NCBI GenBank assembly: GCA_964589725.1 | Contig: CAZPUJ010000761.1 | Coordinates: forward strand, 1 to 9,474 | Length of the DNA stretch: 9,474 nt | Direction of reading: 5' to 3' | Source of the DNA: CAYSHJ01 sp964589725 | Lineage (GTDB): Bacteria > Planctomycetota > Planctomycetia > Planctomycetales > Planctomycetaceae | Part shown: piece by piece, positions 5,290 through 9,474 of the stretch | Layout: the number at the start of each line of letters is the position of its first letter | Numbering within the stretch: position 1 is the first letter of the stretch | Notes under the pieces: generated by a model | What the model saw: the letters and a program-made list of their open reading frames with translations, nothing else | Database searches by the model: none | What the model was told of the DNA's origin: nothing | Program-made: the position numbers and the translations under genes

Positions 5290-5947
5290 CATCACTCTCC
5301 GGATCTTCGGAAGGGGTGAAGTTTTTCGGCAACGCCGTGCCGTGTCGCTTCCCCCAGTAGTATTGAAACCGGTGTCTGGCTTCCGACAGACGCCAACGGA
5401 TCGTCGGTTCTTTGCGATGCAAGACCGCGGCGATCTCAGACGTGGAAAAGTTCTCCAGGTCTCGCAGGATCAGTACGGTGCGATATTTCTCCGGGATCAA
5501 CTGCAAAACTTTTTGGACTTCCTGCTGAATGTCCAACGCTCGCCGCGGATCGGCGACCGACGGATCGGGAGCTTTGTCCTTCCAACGATCGGTGAATAGC
5601 GACCAGCGGAAGCGGCGCTTTCGCCGACTGGTCCGTCGCAGATAATCCAGCGTCAGGTTCACACCAATTTGAAACAACCAAGGTCCGAAGCGGCGGGAGG
5701 AATCGAATTGGTCCAAACGATCATAGACCCGCAGGAACGTCTCTTGAGCCAAGTCCTCGGCCTGATCCATGTCGCGCACAAAACGATGGATCACGCGAGC
5801 CAGCCGATGCTCGTACCGCAAGACCAGTTCGCCGAAAGCCGCTTGATCGCCATGGCGCGCAGCGTCCACCAGCCGAGCGTCACTGGAACCGCTGGATTCA
5901 TTGAGGTCTTCGTCGATACGAGCGTCTTGCTCCAAAATGGACATCAT
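5279..5947 (-). CDS. ECF-type RNA polymerase sigma factor
   Basis: 222 aa (ATG 5947; an adjacent ATG at 5944 is equally possible, and GGAG lies about 11 nt upstream). Region 2 spans about 38-105: FGELVLRYEHRLARVIHRF, then DQAEDLAQETFLRVYDRL and PWLFQIGVNLTLDYLRR, which covers core binding and -10 recognition. A basic linker (RRKRRFRW) and a variable stretch lead to region 4 at about 146-194 (QLIPEKYRTVLILRDLENFS, then TSEIAAVLHRKEPTIRWRLS), the helix-turn-helix for -35 recognition. Region 4 has EPTIRWR where many family members have GTVKSR. There is no region 3, as expected for ECF factors. It is first in a four-gene minus-strand unit with its overlapping anti-sigma factor, so release from the membrane anti-sigma probably controls it. 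Confidence 0.95.
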   Translation of the reverse strand: MMSILEQDARIDEDLNESSGSSDARLVDAARHGDQAAFGELVLRYEHRLARVIHRFVRDMDQAEDLAQETFLRVYDRLDQFDSSRRFGPWLFQIGVNLTLDYLRRTSRRKRRFRWSLFTDRWKDKAPDPSVADPRRALDIQQEVQKVLQLIPEKYRTVLILRDLENFSTSEIAAVLHRKEPTIRWRLSEARHRFQYYWGKRHGTALPKNFTPSEDPESDDAV

Positions 5948-6058
5948 CTAGCGAGTCTCCGCGGAAGTGCCACCTGATACGGCCAGCGGGATCGCCGCGT
6001 TGGACAGTTTTTGTGACGGGATGGGCACTTCTCGTCACCACCCCAGGCGACCGGCACG

Positions 6059-6088
6059 ATTCTACCCAATAACGTCTGTCACCGGAAA
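6059..6088 (-). promoter_or_regulatory. Candidate sigma-70-like promoter for the sigma operon
   Basis: On the minus strand, TAGAAT (6064-6059) resembles a -10 box and lies 18 nt after TTTCCG (6088-6083), a weak -35. It would start transcription roughly 105 nt before the sigma gene. I see no clear ECF-type GGAAC/TC pair that would prove autoregulation. This is tentative. Confidence 0.2.
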
Positions 6089-6151
6089 CCACATTTCGTC
6101 CGCGGACTTGACCGGCTCGACACGCCCGTCCCAAGATGGCGTCGCTCGTAA

Positions 6152-6170
6152 CACAGGCGGCTTGCCTGTG
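6152..6170. repeat. Short palindrome in the epimerase leader
   Basis: CACAGGC-GGCTT-GCCTGTG is a perfect 7-bp stem with a 5-nt loop, 30 nt before the epimerase start and preceded by GTAA. It resembles the small hairpins elsewhere in the window (loops or stems with GGCTTGCC/GGCAAGC) and may be a REP-like element. It could also affect mRNA structure near the start site. Confidence 0.5.
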
Positions 6171-6200
6171 ACGTCTCGCCCTCATTCTCCGGAGTTTTCC

Positions 6201-7478
6201 ATGCCCCGAACTTTCGTGGCTTTCTGCCTGTTGGGCACGTTCGTTCTCATTGGTTTCGGTTGCGGATCAAATGCCGAACCGAAGCCGGTCAGCCCGCCAG
6301 TTTCGTTGGGTGAACCTGCCTCGTCGCCGGAGTCATCCCACGAAAAACCGTCTGAATCCAACCTGAACTCCAAATCCAGCAAAGACTCCGACATGAACGC
6401 TGCGAAAACAATTGCCCAAGTGGTCCGCGAAAAGCTGAATGCCGAATACGATAACAAAGCACTCGAGCAATTCGTGCTCACGAACAAGAACGGCTTGCGA
6501 GCCGTCGTGCTGAATCTTGGCGGCACTCTCGCGTCGGTCGAGACGCCGGATCGAAATGGCAAGCTCGACAACATCGTTTTGGGCTATTCGCCCGACAACG
6601 CGAAGTTCGTGAAAAATCCGCCGTACTTCGGAGTGATCTGCGGACGGTACGGCAATCGGATCGCCAAAGGCAAGTTCACACTCGACGGGACCGAGTACAC
6701 TTTGGCCAAGAACAACAACAACGCGAATCATCTGCACGGTGGCGTGAAGGCGTTCGACAAATACATTTGGGACGCCGAGCCGGTTCAAGGCGACGATTTT
6801 ACCGGCGTGAAGCTGACGCTCGTCAGCCCCGATCGCGACGAAGGCTATCCCGGCAAGTTGACCTCGGTCGTGACGTACAAGCTGACCGACAATAACGAAC
6901 TCCGCATCGAGTACTCCGCGACCACGGACAAAGCCACGCCGCTGAACCTTACGAATCACGCCTACTGGAACCTGAAAGGCGCGCGACCGGAGAGCGGCAC
7001 CGTGCTCGATCACATCATGCTGCTGAACTGCGACCAGTACGTCGCCGTGGATGACGAATCGATCCCGACTGGCGAACTGACCGCAGTCAAAGTCGATAGC
7101 CCGATGGACTTCACGAAGGCAAAGCCGATCGGCCAGGACCTCAGTAAGCTGACGAACGACCCGCAAGGCTACGACCACTGTTGGGTCATCAACGGCGGAG
7201 GAGACTCGACCAACGACCCCGTCCTCGCCGCCGAGGTCCGCGAACCTTCAACCGGCCGAGTGATGCGAGTCCTCACGACCGAACCCGGCGTGCAGTTCTA
7301 CACCGGCAACTATCTGCCCGGCACACCCGAGGTGAATGGCTTCGCCAAGCACGGCGGCTTCTGCCTGGAAACCCAAAAATTCCCGGACTCACCCAACCAA
7401 CCGTCGTTCCCGTCCTGCATCCTCAAGCCCGGCGAGACCTATCGGCAGGTGACGGTGCATGAGTTTTCGGTGGAGTAA
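6201..7478 (+). CDS. galM: Aldose 1-epimerase (galactose mutarotase), lipoprotein form
   Basis: 425 aa from ATG 6201, chosen over the longer open frame because of GGAG 6 nt upstream and the signal peptide that begins there. Residues 1-21 (MPRTFVAFCLLGTFVLIGFG then C21) look like a lipoprotein signal, although the lipobox GFG-C is not the standard LAG-C. A Ser/Pro/Lys-rich linker (about 22-65) follows, then the mutarotase domain (about 85-423). It shows GRYGNR (148-153), LHGG with His179, NHAYWNL with catalytic His253, YDHCW with Asp325, and CLETQ with the catalytic base Glu390. The enzyme interconverts alpha and beta anomers of aldoses such as galactose and glucose. The signal puts it outside the cytoplasm, probably anchored in a membrane, so it likely acts on sugars from external polysaccharide breakdown. 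Confidence 0.93.
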   Translation: MPRTFVAFCLLGTFVLIGFGCGSNAEPKPVSPPVSLGEPASSPESSHEKPSESNLNSKSSKDSDMNAAKTIAQVVREKLNAEYDNKALEQFVLTNKNGLRAVVLNLGGTLASVETPDRNGKLDNIVLGYSPDNAKFVKNPPYFGVICGRYGNRIAKGKFTLDGTEYTLAKNNNNANHLHGGVKAFDKYIWDAEPVQGDDFTGVKLTLVSPDRDEGYPGKLTSVVTYKLTDNNELRIEYSATTDKATPLNLTNHAYWNLKGARPESGTVLDHIMLLNCDQYVAVDDESIPTGELTAVKVDSPMDFTKAKPIGQDLSKLTNDPQGYDHCWVINGGGDSTNDPVLAAEVREPSTGRVMRVLTTEPGVQFYTGNYLPGTPEVNGFAKHGGFCLETQKFPDSPNQPSFPSCILKPGETYRQVTVHEFSVE

Positions 7479-7529
7479 CCAAATGCGATGTTAGGATGCG
7501 GCGATGAGTGCTGATTCTACATTGATTTT

Positions 7530-7841
7530 TTGGGAGTTCGCCACCCGCTCACAGAAGCAGAGGGCGAGGCATTCGATAAGAGAACGGATGAAAGGGTGAA
7601 GCTCTGTCGCCGATTTAAACTCGATTACTGGCTGGGCACCTTTGCTAAAGGAGACGACTCTGAAAGGGACTTCCTGTGGATCGGAAAAATGATCGCTCGC
7701 ATTGGTTACCAGGATTCTTACGAGGTCAAAGTCACGCCTGCGAATCTGGTGGACCTCATAAGCGACACAACGATGAAGCTCCGTCAAGCAGGCATTCAAG
7801 AAGAGCCTGCACTCTGGATTCAGTTTGATCCCGACTACTGA
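7530..7841 (+). CDS. Small unrecognised protein, possible 5' frameshift
   Basis: The frame ends in TGA at 7839-7841 and encodes about 103 aa (GVRHPLTEAEGEAFDKRTDE, then RVKLCRRFKLDYWLGTFAKG, ending IQFDPDY). I do not recognise the family. It looks like a soluble mixed alpha/beta protein with no transmembrane segment or signal. The only start within this frame is a TTG at 7530 with no ribosome binding site. In contrast, ATG 7504 has AGGA 7 nt upstream but is in another frame, where it stops after 31 codons. The two frames meet at a run of six T (7526-7531), and one extra T would join them as MSADSTLIFLGVRHPLTEAE. The true gene therefore probably starts at 7504 with an indel or slippage at the T run. 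Confidence 0.6.
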   Translation: MGVRHPLTEAEGEAFDKRTDERVKLCRRFKLDYWLGTFAKGDDSERDFLWIGKMIARIGYQDSYEVKVTPANLVDLISDTTMKLRQAGIQEEPALWIQFDPDY

Positions 7842-7852
7842 TGCCCGATCCG

Positions 7853-7876
7853 ATCAGTCGGCTGAAGCCGACTGAT
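7853..7876. terminator. Strong 10-bp hairpin after the small ORF
   Basis: ATCAGTCGGC-TGAA-GCCGACTGAT is a perfect 10-bp stem with a 4-nt loop, 12 nt after the stop codon at 7841. No T-tract follows on either strand, so it may be an mRNA-stabilising or REP-like hairpin rather than a classic intrinsic terminator. It separates the small ORF from the DUF1549 gene. Confidence 0.5.
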
Positions 7877-7948
7877 GAAGGCAGAAGGCGGAGAAGACAA
7901 CGGTCGTCACGCTCATCACACCGACATCACACGAGCGGCGAGTCAGTC

Positions 7949-9474
7949 ATGCGGTCTCTTTGGGTCATCACATTGCTGATTGCTGCGACCGCTTCGGCGG
8001 ATGAGACGCTCACAGAGCCACCGATCACCGACTCGGAGCGTGGGCATTGGGCGTTTCAACCGCTTACTCGTCCGAAACCGCCAGCCGTGCGTGATTCGAA
8101 CTGGTGCCGCACGGCAATGGATCGGTTCATTCTTGCGCGGCTCGAAAACGAGAAACTGTCTCCGGCGGGTGAGGCCGATCGAGCGACTCTGTTGCGGCGG
8201 GTCTGCTTTGACCTGACGGGGCTGCCGCCGAGTCTGGAGTTGCAGGACAAAGCCTTCGCTGACGAAGCGCCCGATTGGTACGAGCGGTTGGTGGATCGGC
8301 TGCTTGCGTCACTGAGTTACGGGGAGCGGTGGGCGCAGCATTGGTTGGATGTCGCTCGCTTCGCCGAGACTGATGGGTACGAACACGATCACGTCCGGCC
8401 GCAGGCGTGGCGGTTTCGCGATTGGGTGATCGAGGCATTGAATCGCGATCTGCCGTTCGACGAATTCGTGAAGCTGCAGCTTGCGGGCGACGAACTCCGG
8501 CCGAATGACGAGTGGGCACTCACCGCTACCGGCTTCCTCTTCTGCGGGCCGGACATGCCGGACATCAACTTGCAAGAAGAGCGGCGGCACACGTTTTTGA
8601 ACGACATGACGGCGACGGTCGGTTCGACGTTTCTCGGCCTGCAGATGGGCTGTGCCGCGTGTCATGACCACAAGTTTGATCCGATCAGCCAGCTCGATTT
8701 CTATCGCTTGCGAGCGTGCCTCGAAGTCGATCCGCTGTTCGACGCGCATCCGCAATTGGGTCTGGTCATGCGCGAGCGATCCGCCAAATCGCCGGCGAGC
8801 CATCTGTTTGTGCGCGGCGACTTCCGACGTCCGGGCTCCGTCGTGAACGCGGCCTTTCCACGCATCGTGAATCCAACCAACGACATCGTCGCGCCGTCGA
8901 CGAAAGAGGCGACAACCAGCGGTCGACGTAAGGCTCTGGCCGAGTGGTTGACTCGTCCCGATCATCCGCTGACCACGCGAGTCACGGTCAATCGCATTTG
9001 GCAAGGCCACTTTGGTCGAGGTTTGGTCGGCACGCCGAACGACTTTGGCGTGATGGGCGATTCGCCGTCGCATCCGGAGATGCTCGATTGGCTGGCGACC
9101 GAGTTGCCGCGACTTGAATGGAGCCTGAAACGGCTGCATCGGCTGATCTTGACGTCGAGTGTGTATCGGCAGGCGTCGGCCCTCGTAGATCGGACGCCTA
9201 CGTCCGATCACCCGGACGTGGACGTCCGGGCTACAGCATTTCTGCTCGCCCACTTCCCGCGCCGCCGACTCGAAGGTGAGGCGATTCGCGATGCACTGCT
9301 GGTCGCCAGCGGGCAGCTAAATCGGCAAGCGGGTGGGCCGGGATTTCGGCCACTGTTGCCCGAAGAATTGGTCCGCACACTGTTGAAGAATCAATGGCCC
9401 GTGACGCCGGACTTGGACGAGCATCGTCGTCGCAGCGTGTATTTGTTCGCGCGGCGCAACCTGCGGTATCCTTT
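7949..9474 (+). CDS. Secreted DUF1549/DUF1553 (PSCyt2/PSD1) protein, 3' end beyond window
   Basis: The frame is open from ATG 7949 to the window edge (508 codons seen). Residues 1-17 (MRSLWVITLLIAATASA) form a Sec signal peptide. DUF1549 follows (about 27-255): HWAFQPL, TLLRRVCFDLTGLPP, YGERWAQHWLDVARFAETDG and CAACHDHKFDPIS, with a c-type haem-like C235-x2-C238-H239. DUF1553 starts near 325 (GRRKALAEWLTRPDHPLTTR, then VNRIWQGHFGRGLVGTPNDF) and continues past the edge. These are large extracytoplasmic planctomycete proteins of unsettled function, often beside a DUF1501 gene. Two oddities stand out. Only about 36 residues separate FYRL (251) from FVRGDF (287), where family members as I recall usually have over a hundred. 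Residues 413-429 are encoded by an inserted pair of REP hairpins. No N-terminal PSCyt1 cytochrome domain is present. Confidence 0.92.
   Translation, partial: MRSLWVITLLIAATASADETLTEPPITDSERGHWAFQPLTRPKPPAVRDSNWCRTAMDRFILARLENEKLSPAGEADRATLLRRVCFDLTGLPPSLELQDKAFADEAPDWYERLVDRLLASLSYGERWAQHWLDVARFAETDGYEHDHVRPQAWRFRDWVIEALNRDLPFDEFVKLQLAGDELRPNDEWALTATGFLFCGPDMPDINLQEERRHTFLNDMTATVGSTFLGLQMGCAACHDHKFDPISQLDFYRLRACLEVDPLFDAHPQLGLVMRERSAKSPASHLFVRGDFRRPGSVVNAAFPRIVNPTNDIVAPSTKEATTSGRRKALAEWLTRPDHPLTTRVTVNRIWQGHFGRGLVGTPNDFGVMGDSPSHPEMLDWLATELPRLEWSLKRLHRLILTSSVYRQASALVDRTPTSDHPDVDVRATAFLLAHFPRRRLEGEAIRDALLVASGQLNRQAGGPGFRPLLPEELVRTLLKNQWPVTPDLDEHRRRSVYLFARRNLRYP
9185..9234. repeat. BIME-like pair of REP hairpins inside a coding region
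   Basis: On the + strand, GTAG (9185-9188) leads into GATCGGACG-CCTA-CGTCCGATC (9188-9209). On the - strand, GTAG (9234-9231) leads into CCCGGACG-TCCA-CGTCCGGG (9230-9211). Two perfect hairpins, each with GTAG at its 5' foot and in opposite orientation, match the layout of a bacterial interspersed mosaic element built from two REPs. The element is in frame with the DUF1553 gene and encodes VDRTPTSDHPDVDVRAT. Confidence 0.8.

Larger units (their letters stand above)
5948..6200. other. Divergent intergenic region between sigma operon and epimerase
   Basis: No gene is supported here, although the epimerase frame stays open upstream to 5967. It should hold the promoters of both divergent units. 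It contains one candidate minus-strand promoter and a small hairpin at 6152-6170. GGAG at 6191-6194 is the epimerase ribosome binding site, 6 nt before ATG 6201. Confidence 0.6.

Noticed and set aside
5648..5665. GTCAGGTTCACACC within the sigma gene as another GTCAGG repeat
   Set aside because: It shares only GTCAGG with the repeat family and lies in conserved coding sequence, so it is most likely chance.
5967..6200. N-terminal extension of the mutarotase to 5967
   Set aside because: The extension has no ribosome binding site, would bury the lipoprotein signal sequence, and contains a non-coding hairpin and the divergent promoter region.
6333..7178. Minus-strand open frame (281 aa)
   Set aside because: Antisense to the mutarotase catalytic domain; composition and lack of motifs mark it as a shadow.
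7853..7876. Classic rho-independent terminator
   Set aside because: The hairpin is strong but lacks a T-tract on either strand; kept only as a hairpin with possible terminator function.
8309..9253. Long minus-strand open frame (314 aa)
   Set aside because: It lies antisense to the DUF1549/DUF1553 gene, whose motifs are clear; the antisense product is Arg/His-rich and has no recognisable domain, as expected for a shadow of a GC-rich gene.

Overview
The window looks like a chromosomal stretch from a planctomycete (Planctomycetota). The strongest pointers are a DUF1549/DUF1553 (PSCyt2/PSD1) protein with its CxxCH motif, an FHA plus serine/threonine-kinase fusion, an ECF sigma/anti-sigma pair and moderately high GC. 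The assignment rests on recognised gene families and recalled family patterns, not on a database search.

The left third (1-1850) is a repeat-rich, eroded accessory zone. It holds the tail of an IS4-type transposase, a small ribbon-helix-helix-like protein followed by an HNH endonuclease, the N-terminal stub of a REP-associated tyrosine transposase (RAYT), and a truncated 54-aa ORF. Copies of a short repeat with core GTCAGG[A/C]ACCG sit where the transposase and the HNH gene lose their ends, and just before the RAYT stub. A near-perfect 25-bp inverted repeat (1189-1213/1253-1277) lies between two of these copies. The 54-aa ORF runs into a 63-bp repeat that recurs exactly at 3461-3523.

The centre (2066-5947) has two convergent units. 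On the + strand is an FHA-kinase whose catalytic Asp, alphaC Glu and DFG motif are all altered, so it is probably a pseudokinase. On the - strand is a tight four-gene unit: ECF sigma factor, membrane anti-sigma factor with a zinc-binding HxxxCxxC motif, FmdB-type zinc ribbon and a two-domain GNAT acetyltransferase. Between them lies a 156-bp element (3382-3537) with 25-bp terminal inverted repeats and three internal hairpin arms. It can be drawn as a cloverleaf and appears to supply the stop codon of the GNAT gene.

The right third (6201-9474), on the + strand, carries a lipoprotein-type aldose 1-epimerase, a small unrecognised ORF with a probable frameshift at its 5' end, and a secreted DUF1549/DUF1553 protein that runs off the window. 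The last gene has a short linker between its domains and an in-frame 50-bp insertion. That insertion is two back-to-back hairpins, each preceded by GTAG, the signature of RAYT-mobilised REP/BIME elements.

The recurring theme is small palindromic elements placed at gene ends, at gene breaks and once inside a reading frame, next to the remains of a RAYT gene that might once have mobilised such elements. No CRISPR array, tRNA, rRNA or complete defence island is visible.
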